A stretch of 64,000 nucleotides of DNA from Methylobacterium persicinum (GTDB lineage: Bacteria; Pseudomonadota; Alphaproteobacteria; Rhizobiales; Beijerinckiaceae): NCBI RefSeq assembly GCF_022179525.1, contig NZ_BPQX01000026.1, positions 62,001-126,000 of the forward strand, in the 5' to 3' direction. The notes beneath the pieces are model-generated. The model was not told where the DNA came from. It ran no database searches and saw only the letters and a list, made by a program, of their open reading frames with translations. Positions 16,663 through 26,448 of this stretch are shown piece after piece (position 1 is the first letter of the stretch; every line of letters starts with the position of its first letter). Both the position numbers and the translations under genes were made by a program.

Positions 16663-19600
16663 CTACGCCGCCTTCTTCCCCCGCTCGGCGATCTTCACGA
16701 GGCTGCGCAGCACGTCGGTAGCGATCTTGAGCCGCGACTGGATCGAGGGCAGCTCGCGTACGAACACCACGCTCATGTCCGGCCGCACCTTGGCGAAGGA
16801 GGCCTGTTCCGCGACGAAGGCCACGAGGCCCGTCGGGTTGGCGTAGGACCGGTCGCGGAAGTGGACGACCACGCCCTTCGGCCCGGCCTCGACCTTCTCC
16901 ACGTTGGCCCGCAGGCACAGGATCTTGATCGTGCCGATCTTGAGCAGTTGCTCCACCTCCGGCGGCAGCGGCCCGAACCGGTCGATCATCTCGGCGCCGA
17001 AGGCCTCCATCTCGGCATCGTCCTGGATGGTGGCGAGCCGCCGGTAGAGGCCGAGCCGCACCGTCAGGTCCTCGACATACTCCTCCGGGATCGTCACCGG
17101 GGCGCCCAGCGCGATGGTCGGGGACCACGCCTCCTCCGGCACGTCCTCGATGCCCGCCTTGAGGGCCGTCACCGCATCCTCCAGCATTTGCTGGTAGAGT
17201 TCGTAGCCGACCTCCTTGATGTGGCCGGACTGGGCGTCACCGAGCAGGTTGCCGGCGCCGCGGATGTCGAGGTCGTGGGAGGCGAGCTGGAAGCCCGCCC
17301 CCAGGGTGTCGAGGCCCTGCAGCACCTTCAGCCGCTGCTCGGCCTGCGGCGTCAGCTGCCGCCCGGCGGGCGTCGTGAACAGGGCGTAGGCCCGGGCTTT
17401 CGAGCGTCCGACACGCCCGCGCAGCTGGTAGAGCTGGGCGAGGCCGAACATGTCCGCCCGGTGCACGATGAGCGTGTTGGCGGTGGGGATGTCGAGGCCG
17501 GATTCGACGATCGTCGTCGAGAGCAGCACGTCGAACTTGCCCTCGTAGAAGGCGGTCATCACGTCTTCCAACTGCCCCGCCGCCATCTGGCCGTGGGCCA
17601 CCGCGACCTTGATCTCCGGCATCTCCGCGTCGAGGAATTTCTTGACCTCCGCCAGGTCTTCGATGCGCGGCACCACGTAGAACGATTGCCCGCCCCGGTA
17701 GCGCTCGCGCAGCAGCGCCTCGCGGATCGAGAGCGGATCGAACGGGGTGATGAAGGTCCGCACCACCAGCCGGTCCACCGGAGGGGTGGCGATGATCGAC
17801 AGTTCCCGCACGCCGGTCATGGCCAGCTGGAGCGTGCGCGGGATCGGCGTCGCCGAGAGGGTCAGCACGTGGACATCGGCCTGGAGGGCCTTCAGCCGCT
17901 CCTTGTGGGAGACGCCGAAATGCTGCTCCTCGTCCACGATCAGCAGGCCGAGATCCTTGAAGGCGATGTTCTTCGCCAGCAGAGCATGGGTGCCGACGAC
18001 GATGTCGACGGTGCCCGCCGCGAGCCCGGCCCGGGTCTGCTTCATATCCGCCGCCGAGACGAAGCGGGAGAGTTGCGCTACCTGCACCGGCAGGCCTTTG
18101 AACCGCTCGGCGAAGGTCCGGTAATGCTGGCGGGCCAGCAGCGTCGTCGGCACGATCACCGCCACCTGCTTGCCGGCGATGGCCGCCGCGAAGGCGCCGC
18201 GCAGGGCCACCTCGGTCTTGCCGAAGCCGACATCGCCGCAGACCAGCCGGTCCATCGGGCGGCCGGCATTGAGGTCGTCGAGCACCGCATCGATGGCGTT
18301 GGCCTGGTCCTCGGTCTCCTCGAACGGGAAGCGGGCGGCAAATTCCTCGTAGAGCCCCTCCGGCGCCTTGAGGGTCGGGGCCTTCTTCACGAAGCGCTGG
18401 GCCGCGACCTTGATGAGTTCCCCCGCCATCTCCAGGATGCGGCGCTTCATCTTGGCCTTGCGGGCCTGCCACGCCCCGCCGCCGAGCCGGTCCAGGGCGA
18501 CCTCGGAATCCTCCGAGCCGTAGCGGGTCAGGAGTTCGATGTTCTCCACCGGCAGCAGCAGCTGGCCGCCGTTGTACTGCAACTCCAGACAGTCATGCGG
18601 CGCGCCCGCCGCATGGATGGTCCTGAGGCCGATGAACCGGCCGATGCCGTGGTCGGCATGGACCACGAGGTCGCCGGGCTGGAGGGCCTGGACCTCCAGG
18701 ATCACGTCCTGCGGCCGCTTGGCCTTCCGCTTCTGGCGCACCAGCCGGTCGCCGAGGATGTCGCCCTCCGACACCACCGCCAGTTCGCCCACGGTGAAGC
18801 CGGCTTCCAGCCCCCACACCGCCACCGCCGCATCGGTGCCGCGCTTGAGGGCGTAGACGTCGGCCAAGCGGGTGATCGCCACCGGCTTCTTCAGCCCGTG
18901 GTCGGAGAGCACGCCGCAGAGCCGGTCGCGGGAGCCGTCGGACCAGGATCCCAGGATCACGTGATGACCGGATCCCATGAGGTCGCGGATATGGGCGACC
19001 GCGGCGTCGAACACGCTGGCATGCTCGTCCGCCCGCTCGGCGGCGAAGTTTCGTCCGGGTTTGGCGCCGCAATCGATGACCGCGCGGCCCTCCGACTCCG
19101 GCTGATCGAACGGCGTCATCCGGGCGACCGTCGCCGCGGCGATCCGCTCCTTCAGCTCGTTCTGGGTCAGGTAGAGGGACCGGGGCGGCAGGGGCTTGTA
19201 GGGCGCCACGCCGGCCTGGGGATGCTTGAGGGCGGTCTCCCGGGCGTGGAAATAATCCTGCACCAGGGAGAGCCGCTCGCCCGCAGCCTCCTCGACCTGC
19301 GGATCGAACAGCATCGGCACCCCGGCGAGGTAGTCGAACAGGGTGTCGAGCCGGTCGTAGAACAGGGGCATCCAGTGCTCGAGGCCAGCATAGCGGCGGC
19401 CCTCGCTCACGGTCTCGTAGAGGCGATCGTCCCGGGTCGCGGCGCCGAAGCTCTGGATGTAGTTCTGGCGGAAGCGCCGGATGGTCTCGGTGGTGAGCTG
19501 AACCTCGCTCATCGGCACGAGGTCGAGGGAGCGCAGCTGCCCGGTGGTGCGCTGCGTCTCGGGATCGAAGGCGCGGATCGATTCCAGCGTGTCGCCGAAG

Positions 19601-20259
19601 AAGTCGAGGCGGATCGGCGCCGGGAGGCCCGGAGGCGACATGTCGAGGATGCCGCCGCGCACGGCGTATTCGCCGGTGTCGCGGACGGTGCCGGTGCGCA
19701 GGAAGCCGTTGGCCTCCACCCAGGCGACGATGTCGTCCATCTTCACGACGTTGCCGACGGCGGCGGAGAAGGTCGTGTGGGCGATATGGGCCCGGGGCGG
19801 CACCCGCTGCAGCAGGGCGTTGACGGTGGTGCAGAGGATGCGCGGGCGCTCCTCCGAGGAGCGGGTCCGGGCGAGGCGGGCGAGACCCGTCACCCGCAGG
19901 GCGGCGACTCCGGTGGTCGGCGAGACCCGGTCGTAGGGCTGGCAGTCCCAGGCGGGCAGGGACATGACGTCGAGTTCGGGGGCGGCGAAGCCCAGGGCCG
20001 CCTGGAACGCGGCCGAGCGTCCCGAATCGCGGGCGACGTGCACCAGCACGGCCGGTCCCTTGGCCTCCGGCACCAGCGCCCGGGCGAGGTCGGCGGCGAC
20101 GACGGCGTCGAACCCCTCGGGCACGCCCGCGAGGGTCGGGCTGTCGCCACGCTTGAGGGCGTCCATGGCCTTGGCCAGGGCGGAGGATTTCGGCAGGGCG
20201 AAGCGGGCGGTCTGCTGTTTGGGGGCAGCCGGTTGCGGCTTCGGTTGAGGCTTGGCCAT
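16663..20259 (-). CDS. mfd: Transcription-repair coupling factor
   Basis: Cytoplasmic translocase, 1198 residues (E. coli about 1150), that displaces RNA polymerase stalled at DNA lesions and recruits UvrA. The N-terminal UvrB-like region is seen around VARDSGRSAAFQAAL and ARILCTTVNALL-type blocks. The RNA-polymerase-interacting segment contains LVVHADHGIGRFIGL. The RecG-like motor carries Walker A GDVGFGKTEVALRGAF, DEEQHFGVSHKERLK, TLSATPIPRTLQLAMTG and VESGLDIPTANTLIVHRAD. QLRGRVGRSKARAYA is motif VI, and the C-terminal TRCF domain ends with a basic tail. The N-terminus has an extra Pro/Gln/Lys-rich stretch. sdhE lies upstream on the same strand, as usual in the Rhizobiales. Confidence 0.97.
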   Translation of the reverse strand: MAKPQPKPQPAAPKQQTARFALPKSSALAKAMDALKRGDSPTLAGVPEGFDAVVAADLARALVPEAKGPAVLVHVARDSGRSAAFQAALGFAAPELDVMSLPAWDCQPYDRVSPTTGVAALRVTGLARLARTRSSEERPRILCTTVNALLQRVPPRAHIAHTTFSAAVGNVVKMDDIVAWVEANGFLRTGTVRDTGEYAVRGGILDMSPPGLPAPIRLDFFGDTLESIRAFDPETQRTTGQLRSLDLVPMSEVQLTTETIRRFRQNYIQSFGAATRDDRLYETVSEGRRYAGLEHWMPLFYDRLDTLFDYLAGVPMLFDPQVEEAAGERLSLVQDYFHARETALKHPQAGVAPYKPLPPRSLYLTQNELKERIAAATVARMTPFDQPESEGRAVIDCGAKPGRNFAAERADEHASVFDAAVAHIRDLMGSGHHVILGSWSDGSRDRLCGVLSDHGLKKPVAITRLADVYALKRGTDAAVAVWGLEAGFTVGELAVVSEGDILGDRLVRQKRKAKRPQDVILEVQALQPGDLVVHADHGIGRFIGLRTIHAAGAPHDCLELQYNGGQLLLPVENIELLTRYGSEDSEVALDRLGGGAWQARKAKMKRRILEMAGELIKVAAQRFVKKAPTLKAPEGLYEEFAARFPFEETEDQANAIDAVLDDLNAGRPMDRLVCGDVGFGKTEVALRGAFAAAIAGKQVAVIVPTTLLARQHYRTFAERFKGLPVQVAQLSRFVSAADMKQTRAGLAAGTVDIVVGTHALLAKNIAFKDLGLLIVDEEQHFGVSHKERLKALQADVHVLTLSATPIPRTLQLAMTGVRELSIIATPPVDRLVVRTFITPFDPLSIREALLRERYRGGQSFYVVPRIEDLAEVKKFLDAEMPEIKVAVAHGQMAAGQLEDVMTAFYEGKFDVLLSTTIVESGLDIPTANTLIVHRADMFGLAQLYQLRGRVGRSKARAYALFTTPAGRQLTPQAEQRLKVLQGLDTLGAGFQLASHDLDIRGAGNLLGDAQSGHIKEVGYELYQQMLEDAVTALKAGIEDVPEEAWSPTIALGAPVTIPEEYVEDLTVRLGLYRRLATIQDDAEMEAFGAEMIDRFGPLPPEVEQLLKIGTIKILCLRANVEKVEAGPKGVVVHFRDRSYANPTGLVAFVAEQASFAKVRPDMSVVFVRELPSIQSRLKIATDVLRSLVKIAERGKKAA

Positions 20260-20383
20260 CGGGGCTCGTTCGCGGGATGTTCGTCCGCCGGGGCGGCGTC
20301 CACGGATGAACCGGGCGTTAGCCCATCGCGCGGCGGCGATCCAGGGTGTGGGATGCGCCGGCGGGCCGCAGCAGTGACCCCCG

Positions 20384-20412
20384 CGTCATGGCGAGCGCAG
20401 CGAAGCGAAGGG
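20384..20412. repeat. Family C half-repeat, copy 2
   Basis: Only the left arm (CGTCATGGCGAGCGCAGCGAAGC) is present, directly before the stop of the 79-residue small protein gene. No matching right arm follows, so this is a degraded or solo half-copy. Confidence 0.7.
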
Positions 20413-20434
20413 CGGAGGGGCCTGTGCGGTCCCC

Positions 20435-20674
20435 TCAGCCCTTCGGCCCGACGATCTCCTGAAGCGCCATCTCCACCCGGCTGCGGAAGAATTCCGCATT
20501 GGGCATGTCCGCGGTCATGGAGGCGGCACGCTCGCCCGCCTCGCGCAGGATCCGGTCCCGGAGCGACGGTTCGGACCGCTCCAGCATCTCCAGCATGACC
20601 TGGACCACCAGCTCGGTGGCGATGGAGCGGGCAGGGTGGTCGTAGGGGGCCCGCGCGGTCTCCGGTTCGCTCAT
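20435..20674 (-). CDS. Small conserved-looking protein of unknown function
   Basis: A 79-residue acidic helical protein starting MSEPETARAPYDHPARS. Its ATG lies 14 bp downstream of the sdhE stop, behind GGGGACAGGTGAC. Predicted features are amphipathic helices (ATELVVQVMLEMLERSE, SRVEMALQEIVG) and no signal or TM segment. I do not recognise a family. Support for coding comes from tight spacing to sdhE, normal codon bias, and a sensible helical composition. It probably belongs to the sdhE-mfd transcript. Confidence 0.6.
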   Translation of the reverse strand: MSEPETARAPYDHPARSIATELVVQVMLEMLERSEPSLRDRILREAGERAASMTADMPNAEFFRSRVEMALQEIVGPKG

Positions 20675-20688
20675 GTCACCTGTCCCCG

Positions 20689-20985
20689 TCACGAATGGAT
20701 CGGCGCGTCGTGCCGGTGGAAGTCGCGCAGGCGCCGCCACACGGCCGTGTCGTAGTTCGACGGCGTCTCGGCCTCGCCGGTCAGCCACTTGAACAGGTCG
20801 CGGTCGGGCACCTCGATCAGGGCCTCGAACTCGTCGAGTTCCGTTTCGGAGAGGTTGCCGATCTCGGCATCGGCGAAGCGCCCCATGATCAGGTCCATCT
20901 CGCGGATGCCCCGGTGCCACGCCCGGAACAGGGTACGGCGGCGGCGGGGGTCGAGGTCGGCGCTCGTGCGGGTCGTTCCGGACAT
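20689..20985 (-). CDS. sdhE: Succinate dehydrogenase assembly factor SdhE
   Basis: Cytoplasmic five-helix protein, 98 residues, that promotes covalent FAD attachment to SdhA. The RGxxE flavinylation motif is visible in HRGIREMDLIMGRFAD. FEALIEVPDRDLFKWLTG is the other conserved block. ATG 20985 gives MSGTTRTSADLDPRRRR; the upstream extension of the frame is arginine/serine-rich and not homologous. A gene for a small unknown protein follows, then mfd. The sdhE-mfd neighbourhood is widely conserved in alphaproteobacteria. Confidence 0.93.
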   Translation of the reverse strand: MSGTTRTSADLDPRRRRTLFRAWHRGIREMDLIMGRFADAEIGNLSETELDEFEALIEVPDRDLFKWLTGEAETPSNYDTAVWRRLRDFHRHDAPIHS

Positions 20986-21055
20986 GGTTTCCGGGCCTTT
21001 CCGTCGGGAAGATGGCGATGAGATACGCCTCACCGGGGCCGGTATCCAGTGCGCG

Positions 21056-22990
21056 TCACGGCGCATCGCCTCCGAAGAGGGTGCGCCAGTCCCCGCGCAG
21101 GCGCCGTCCCTCGGCGATCCGGGCAGTGAACCCCACCGCGTCGAAATATTCGAGCACCGGCATCGTCATGTGGCGGCCGATACCCGTCGCCTCGCGGAAC
21201 CGCCCCACGGTAATGAGCCCGTCGGGATGCGCGTGGGCGACCTCCGCGGCGAGGCGGGCGAGGTCGGCGAGGAGGCCGGGCGGGAGATAGTAGCCCTTCG
21301 GGATCCGCCGCAGCCAGCCGATACGCCCGACCTTGTCGAGGAGGAGGCGCAGGCCTTCCGGGTCGCGCCCGAGGGCCTCGGCCAGGAGCGCGAGGCGCGG
21401 CGGGTCCCGGCCGGCGGCGTCCAGGGTCGCGCGGATTGCGGCATAGAGCGCCGCGTCGGCCGGATGCAGCCGCGCCGCGTGGCCGGGGCGGTGGAGGGTG
21501 GCGCCCCGCCGGGCCAGATCCCCGGAGCGGACGAGCCCGTCGAGGACGGGTCGGACGAGGGGCCCGTCGGCGGCGGGGAGGGCGGCGGCGGCCTCCTCGG
21601 GGGTGAGGCCGGGATTGTCCGGCTCGGCGGCGTGGCGGCGGTCGAACAGGGCGAGCAGCCGCCCTTCGAGATCCGCGATCCGCGAAGCGGGGAAGGCCCG
21701 CCGGCCGCCCGGCGCCTCCACGATCCGGGCGTCCCGGGCGGCGAGGAGACCGTCGAGGGTATCCGCGGGCAGGTTGCGCAGGCGGGCGAACCGGGCGGGA
21801 TCGAGCCCGCTCTCCTCCAGGGCGAGGAGAGCATCGAGGGATGCTCCGTCCTCCGGCTCGGCGAGGGCGGCCACGATGGCCTGCCGGGCGGGGAGCCACG
21901 CGCCCCGGCGCGGGCCATCGATGTCGATCACCCGGCCGCCCCCGATCGTGCGGGAGGCGGAGATGTCGCGCAGGATGAAGCGGTCGCCGCCGAGGGCGCC
22001 GATTGGGGCGTCGAGGGCGATCCGCGCCACGGCCCGCCCGCCCGGATCGAGGGCGGGAGCCCCGGGGGCCAGCAGGATCCGGCCCGTGACCGAGGCCGCG
22101 CCGAGATGGATCTGCACCGGGGTCCGGTGGCGCAGGGCCCGGGCCTCCCCCGGCAGCAGGCGGATCTCCCCGTCGAGCCGGGTCGCCGGGGCGTGCAGCT
22201 CCGGCGCGACGATCCAGTCGCCCCGGTGGACGGCCTCCCGCGAGAGGCGGGGGCCCGCGAGGTTGAGGGCGCATCGCTCGCCCGTGCTCCCCGCCTCGGC
22301 CACCTCGCTCTGGGCGCGGAGGCCGCGCACCCGGGCCTCGATGCCCGACGGCGAGACGATCACCCGGTCGCCCACCCGCACCGTGCCGGCATGGACCGCC
22401 CCGGTCACCACCAGCCCCGCACCGGGCACCGTGAAGCCGCGATCCACCGCGAGGCGAAAGCCCCGCCCGGCCGCCGCCTTCCGGGCCGGGGCCCCGGCCC
22501 CGATCCCCGCGAGGGTGGCGATTAGATCCGGGATGCCATCGCCCGTGGCGGCAGAGCAGGGCAGGATCGGCGACCCCGCGAGTCCGGTGCCGGCGAGGAG
22601 GGCGCGCACCTCCTCCGTGACGGCGGCGATCCGCTCCGGCCCCGCCCGGTCGGATTTGGTGATCGCGACGAGGCCCCGGGCGAGGCCGAGGAGGTCGAGG
22701 ATGGCGGCGTGCTCGCGGGTCTGGGGCATCACCCCGTCGTCGGCGGCCACCACGAGGAGGGCGCAATCGACGCCGGTGGCCCCGGCCACCATGGTCCGCA
22801 CCAAGCGCTCGTGGCCCGGCACGTCCACGAAGCCGAGCGACAGGCCGCCCGGCCGGGCATAGGCGAAGCCGAGGTCGACGGTGATGCCCCGGGCCTTCTC
22901 CTCGGGCAGCCGGTCGGCGTCGATCCCGGTGAGCGCCTTCACCAGCGCCGTCTTGCCGTGGTCGATATGCCCCGCCGTCGCGACGATCAT
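21056..22990 (-). CDS. selB: Selenocysteine-specific elongation factor SelB
   Basis: Cytoplasmic GTPase, 644 residues, that delivers Sec-tRNA to UGA codons followed by a SECIS hairpin. The G domain shows [16 protein letters not shown] (G1), the [13 protein letters not shown] effector region, [12 protein letters not shown] (G3) and ITKSD (G4). Domains II and III follow to about residue 370. The C-terminal winged-helix repeats that bind SECIS RNA end with [21 protein letters not shown], typical of SelB WH4. ATG 22990 gives [14 protein letters not shown]; no clear Shine-Dalgarno is visible. The gene lies 68 bp downstream of a substrate-binding-like gene that contains an in-frame TGA. No selA, selD or selC was found in the window. 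Confidence 0.95.
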   Translation of the reverse strand: MIVATAGHIDHGKTALVKALTGIDADRLPEEKARGITVDLGFAYARPGGLSLGFVDVPGHERLVRTMVAGATGVDCALLVVAADDGVMPQTREHAAILDLLGLARGLVAITKSDRAGPERIAAVTEEVRALLAGTGLAGSPILPCSAATGDGIPDLIATLAGIGAGAPARKAAAGRGFRLAVDRGFTVPGAGLVVTGAVHAGTVRVGDRVIVSPSGIEARVRGLRAQSEVAEAGSTGERCALNLAGPRLSREAVHRGDWIVAPELHAPATRLDGEIRLLPGEARALRHRTPVQIHLGAASVTGRILLAPGAPALDPGGRAVARIALDAPIGALGGDRFILRDISASRTIGGGRVIDIDGPRRGAWLPARQAIVAALAEPEDGASLDALLALEESGLDPARFARLRNLPADTLDGLLAARDARIVEAPGGRRAFPASRIADLEGRLLALFDRRHAAEPDNPGLTPEEAAAALPAADGPLVRPVLDGLVRSGDLARRGATLHRPGHAARLHPADAALYAAIRATLDAAGRDPPRLALLAEALGRDPEGLRLLLDKVGRIGWLRRIPKGYYLPPGLLADLARLAAEVAHAHPDGLITVGRFREATGIGRHMTMPVLEYFDAVGFTARIAEGRRLRGDWRTLFGGDAP

Positions 22991-23058
22991 TTTTTTGGGA
23001 CTTCGCGTCGTGGAGGGGGGAGGCGGCGCGGGGACGAATCCGCGCCGCCTGAAGGCTG

Positions 23059-24549
23059 TCAGCCCTTGATCCGGGTCTCGGCCAGTTCCGACATGCACGT
23101 GTCGTAGGGCGTGAACTCGACCCGGTCCGACACCGCGAACAGCGTGTAGGGCGAGTAGAGGAACAGCGCCTTGGCCTTGTCCTGGATGTAGCGCTCGACC
23201 TCCCGCACGACGTTCTCCTGCGCCGCCGGTTCGGCGGTGTGCAAGAGCTTGTCGTAGAGGGCATCGAAGGCCGGATCCTCGGGCCCCTGACGCAGGGTCG
23301 CGTCCTTCCCGAAGAACTCCCGGTGGACGCAGGCGACCGGATATTGCGGCGTCCAGTCGAAGTACCATTCGAGCTTGACGTCGAACTCCTCCGGCAGGTC
23401 GCCCCGGTCGCTGACGAAGCGGGCCGAGAGGCCGATCTGCGACAGGTTCCGGCCGATCGCTTCCACCACGCCCTTCCAGGCCGGGGAGGAGACGAAGACC
23501 AGTTCGCGGCCCGCCAGCCCCGCCTTCTCCAGCACCGCCTTCGCGGCCTGGGGATCGTGCGGGAACGGCGCCAGGCCCGGATCCGCGCCGTAGCGGCCGG
23601 GCTGGATGAAGGCCGGGATCACCGTGCCGTAGCCGTGGGCGCCCTGGTCGAGGATCGCCTGCCGGTCGAGGGCGAGGTTGAGGGCCTTGCGCACCTCCGG
23701 GTCTCGCCAGGGCGAGTCCGGGCGGTTCTCGTTGAAGACCCCCGTGAGGATCGTCTTGGCCTTCTTGGTCTGGATCTTCCCCTTGTCGCTTTGCGGGAAG
23801 GCCTTCGCCTCGTCCGGCGTCAGGTCGAACACCACGTCGACCCGGCCGTCACCGGCCGCCACCGACTTGATGCCCTCTCCCTTGCCGATGACGTTGTCGT
23901 AGACGATGCGGACACTCGGCCGGCGGGCCGGGTTCCAGTAGGTCGAGTTGGGCTCCATCACGACCCTGTCGGACCGGGAATCGATCAGCGAGACACCCTC
24001 GGTGAGCACGAACGGGCCAGTCCCCCACGGACCAGGCGCGTCGATCACTCACCAATGGCCTTCGGCCGATCCCGTCTTCGGGTCGATGAAGCCCCACTCG
24101 TTCCAGAACCGCGTCGAGGGCAGGTGCATGCCCCGGAGCTTCATCAGCGCGGCAGAATCGCCGCCGGGGAAGCGCATGCGGATCGTGCGGTCGTCCACCA
24201 CGTCGCAGGTGACGTCGCGGGCGAAGTTCAGGAAGGCCCCCGGCGGGTGCGGGTTGGTCCATTCCTGGACCTTGTCGAAGCCGAGCTTGAACATGGCGGC
24301 GTCGAAGGGCTCGCCGTCCTGGTAGACCGCCTCGCGCATCGTCAGCTCGAGGGTCTCCCCGTCGAGCCAGCGCCACGATTCGGCGAGGCTCGGCTGGCCG
24401 ATCCCGTCGTGATCGACGCGGTTGGCCTCCTCCATCGTGTTCCACGTGATCGAGAGCCAGTTCACCGGCGACGGATCGACCACCGTCACCGTGTCGTGGG
24501 CCCCGAAGGGTCTTCCCCCTCCGGGATCCCCGGTCGCATGCGGATCCAT
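23059..24549 (-). CDS. Substrate-binding (SBP_bac_5-like) protein with in-frame TGA, candidate selenoprotein
   Basis: A 496-codon frame interrupted once, at codon 167 (TGA, 24049-24051). Both sides belong to one protein of the oligopeptide/nickel substrate-binding family (SBP_bac_5). Before the stop are [38 protein letters not shown] and [16 protein letters not shown]. After it are [31 protein letters not shown] and the C-terminal lobe ending ETRIKG. The reading frame is the same on both sides, so this is not a frameshift. The ATG has a strong AGGAGG 4 nt upstream. No signal peptide or TM segment is present, unusual for this family. No permease or ATPase gene is nearby. selB starts 68 bp downstream on the same strand. 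The TGA may encode selenocysteine, or the gene may be a nonsense-mutated pseudogene or contain a sequencing error. Confidence 0.7.
24017..24051 (-). promoter_or_regulatory. Candidate bacterial SECIS hairpin after the TGA
   Basis: Downstream of the TGA at 24051-24049, nucleotides +14 to +32 (24035-24017) can form a 7-bp stem. The arms are CTGGTCC and GGACTGG, with two G-U pairs. The 5-nt loop GTGGG begins at +21. Loop distance from the UGA, a G at the start of the loop, and stem length all fall in the range described for bacterial SECIS elements. The structure was folded by eye; short hairpins are common in GC-rich DNA, so the evidence is suggestive only. Confidence 0.4.
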
Positions 24550-24787
24550 GCTTCCTCCTGCCAAAACCCGCATGGCGCGCGGGGCGCCCGCCGGAATGGG
24601 GGCACCGGACAGAGCTAGGGCGGGATCGGTCGCGCGCAATCGACATGAGGACAAGATCATGGCCGACGAGGCCGGGGGACGATCCCGCGCCGAAGTCCCC
24701 CGGACTCCTTGCCAATCCGGCCGCCCACACCCACACACAGCCGAGCCGCGACGGCGCCTCCGGGGCGCGGGCGGCCGGAGGGCGACG

Positions 24788-25504
24788 ATGGAAGCGGGCG
24801 GGTTGACGGGCAGGGCGCAGGCCGGGGCGCGGTCGGTGGACCTGCGACTCTACGGCCTCCTCGATACCGGTCTGAGCGGCGGCGACGGGGCGACCCTCGC
24901 CCGCCTCGGGGTCGAGGCGGCGGCGGGGGGCTGCACCTTGCTCCAGTACCGGGAGAAGGACATCGCCGACGCCCGGGCGACCGTGGAGCGCCTGCGGGCG
25001 ATCCGGTCAGCCCTGGGCGGCCAAGTGCCGCTCCTCGTCAACGACCGGGTGGACCTCGCCCTGGCGGCGGGGGCGGACGGCGTGCATCTCGGCCAATCGG
25101 ACCTGCATCCCGCCGACGCCCGCCGGCTCCTCGGGCCGGATGCGATCATCGGGCTGACCGTAAAGACCGCCGCCCAGGCGGACGAACTCTACCGGCTGCC
25201 CATCGACTATGCCTGCATCGGCGGGGTCTTCGCCACCACGAGCAAGGACAACCCGGACCCGCCGGTGGGGCTCGACGGGCTGTCGCGCATCCTGTTCCGG
25301 GCCCGGCTGGCCCGGGGACCGGGCCTTCCGGTGGGCGCCATCGCCGGGATCGGCCCCGACAACGCCGCCGCGGTCATCGCGGCCGGCGCCGACGGCGTGG
25401 CGGTGATCTCGGCCCTGTTCGGCACCGAGCCCGTGCGCCGGAACGCCCAGGACCTGCGCGCCCGCATCGATGCCGCCCTCGAGCGGCGGAGGCCGGCCCG
25501 GTGA
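24788..25504 (+). CDS. thiE: Thiamine phosphate synthase
   Basis: Cytoplasmic TIM-barrel enzyme, 238 residues, joining HMP-PP and thiazole phosphate to make thiamine phosphate. Conserved segments are [45 protein letters not shown] and [19 protein letters not shown], the last being the alphaproteobacterial form of the phosphate-binding loop. [28 protein letters not shown] closes the barrel. ATG 24788 has GGAGGG 4-5 nt upstream; the frame is open earlier without similarity. The stop overlaps the thiD start by four bases, so the two genes are translationally coupled. No TPP riboswitch was recognised upstream. Confidence 0.94.
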   Translation: MEAGGLTGRAQAGARSVDLRLYGLLDTGLSGGDGATLARLGVEAAAGGCTLLQYREKDIADARATVERLRAIRSALGGQVPLLVNDRVDLALAAGADGVHLGQSDLHPADARRLLGPDAIIGLTVKTAAQADELYRLPIDYACIGGVFATTSKDNPDPPVGLDGLSRILFRARLARGPGLPVGAIAGIGPDNAAAVIAAGADGVAVISALFGTEPVRRNAQDLRARIDAALERRRPAR

Positions 25505-26307
25505 CGGTGATCGCAGTCACCATCGCCGGCTCCGATTCCGGCGGCGGGGCGGGGATCCAGGCGGATCTCAAGACCTTCTCGGCCCTGGGCGTCTACGGCG
25601 CCAGCGTGATCACCGCCCTCACGGCGCAGAACACCCGCGGCGTCCAGGCCATCCATGACGTGCCGGCGGAATTCGTCGCCCGGCAGATCGACAGCGTGTT
25701 CACCGACCTCCGGGTCGGGGCCGTGAAGATCGGGATGCTCTCGCGGCCGGACGTCATCCACGCCGTGGCCGACGGGCTCGCCCGGCATGGGCAGGGGATC
25801 CCGGTCGTCCTCGACCCGGTGATGGTCGCCACCAGCGGCGACCGGCTGATCGCCGACGAGGCGGTGGCGGTCCTGCGGGAGCGGCTCCTGCCGCGGGTCG
25901 ACCTCGTCACCCCCAACCTGCCCGAGGCGGCGGTGCTGCTGGGCGAGGGGGGCGGGGCGGATGGCGCCGGGATGGCGAACCGTCTCCTGGCGCTGGGCGC
26001 CCGGGCGGTGCTGGTGAAGGGCGGCCACGGGACCGGCCCCGAGAGCGTCGATCATCTCGCCACGGCCGGGGGCCCGGCGATCCGCCTCTCCGCGCCCCGG
26101 GTCTCGACCCGCAACACCCACGGCACCGGCTGCACGCTCTCGGCGGCGATCGCGGCCTTCCTCGCCCGGGGGATGCCCCTGCCGGCGGCCGTCTCGGCGG
26201 CCAAGGACTACCTCACCGCGGCCCTCGGCGCCGCCGACCGGCTCGCCATCGGCGGGGGCCACGGCCCGGTGCATCATTTCTATGCGCTGTGGGAGGAGGG
26301 CGCGTAG
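25501..26307 (+). CDS. thiD: Hydroxymethylpyrimidine (phosphate) kinase
   Basis: Ribokinase-fold enzyme, 268 residues, that phosphorylates HMP and HMP-P in thiamine synthesis and supplies the substrate of ThiE. The N-terminal block is [20 protein letters not shown], then [16 protein letters not shown] and [16 protein letters not shown]. The C-terminal catalytic signature is [20 protein letters not shown], with the Asp of typical DTHGSG replaced by Asn in [11 protein letters not shown]. The family base in related ThiD proteins is also variable there. The start is GTG in the GTGA overlap with thiE. It ends with [11 protein letters not shown], typical for the family. Confidence 0.93.
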   Translation: MTVIAVTIAGSDSGGGAGIQADLKTFSALGVYGASVITALTAQNTRGVQAIHDVPAEFVARQIDSVFTDLRVGAVKIGMLSRPDVIHAVADGLARHGQGIPVVLDPVMVATSGDRLIADEAVAVLRERLLPRVDLVTPNLPEAAVLLGEGGGADGAGMANRLLALGARAVLVKGGHGTGPESVDHLATAGGPAIRLSAPRVSTRNTHGTGCTLSAAIAAFLARGMPLPAAVSAAKDYLTAALGAADRLAIGGGHGPVHHFYALWEEGA

Positions 26308-26448
26308 ACGCCCTCCGCATCGCGATCCCATCCCGTGTCTACGGGCCCCGCGACGCCGGGACGGAAGGCGCGGATGTGCAGAGCCCCCCGCCGGAACCTT
26401 GCGCCCGTCATCCGTTTGCGTTTGAAGAAGCGTACGATCGTTCGATGA

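Noticed and set aside
23059-24738. Two separate genes (166-codon and 329-codon) instead of one interrupted gene at the selB-upstream locus.
   Set aside because: The two pieces are contiguous in the same frame and together make one complete SBP fold. The downstream piece has no ribosome binding site of its own and begins mid-domain just before GTGPF. A frameshift is excluded because frame is unchanged.
24555-24787. TPP riboswitch upstream of thiE.
   Set aside because: The CUGAGA/ACCUGA-type core elements of the THI box were not found between the divergent SBP-like gene and thiE.
26308-26448. Rho-independent terminator or riboswitch after thiD / before the XRE-cupin gene.
   Set aside because: No GC stem followed by a T-tract and no conserved aptamer sequence is visible. 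Only short palindromes near the start codon are present.
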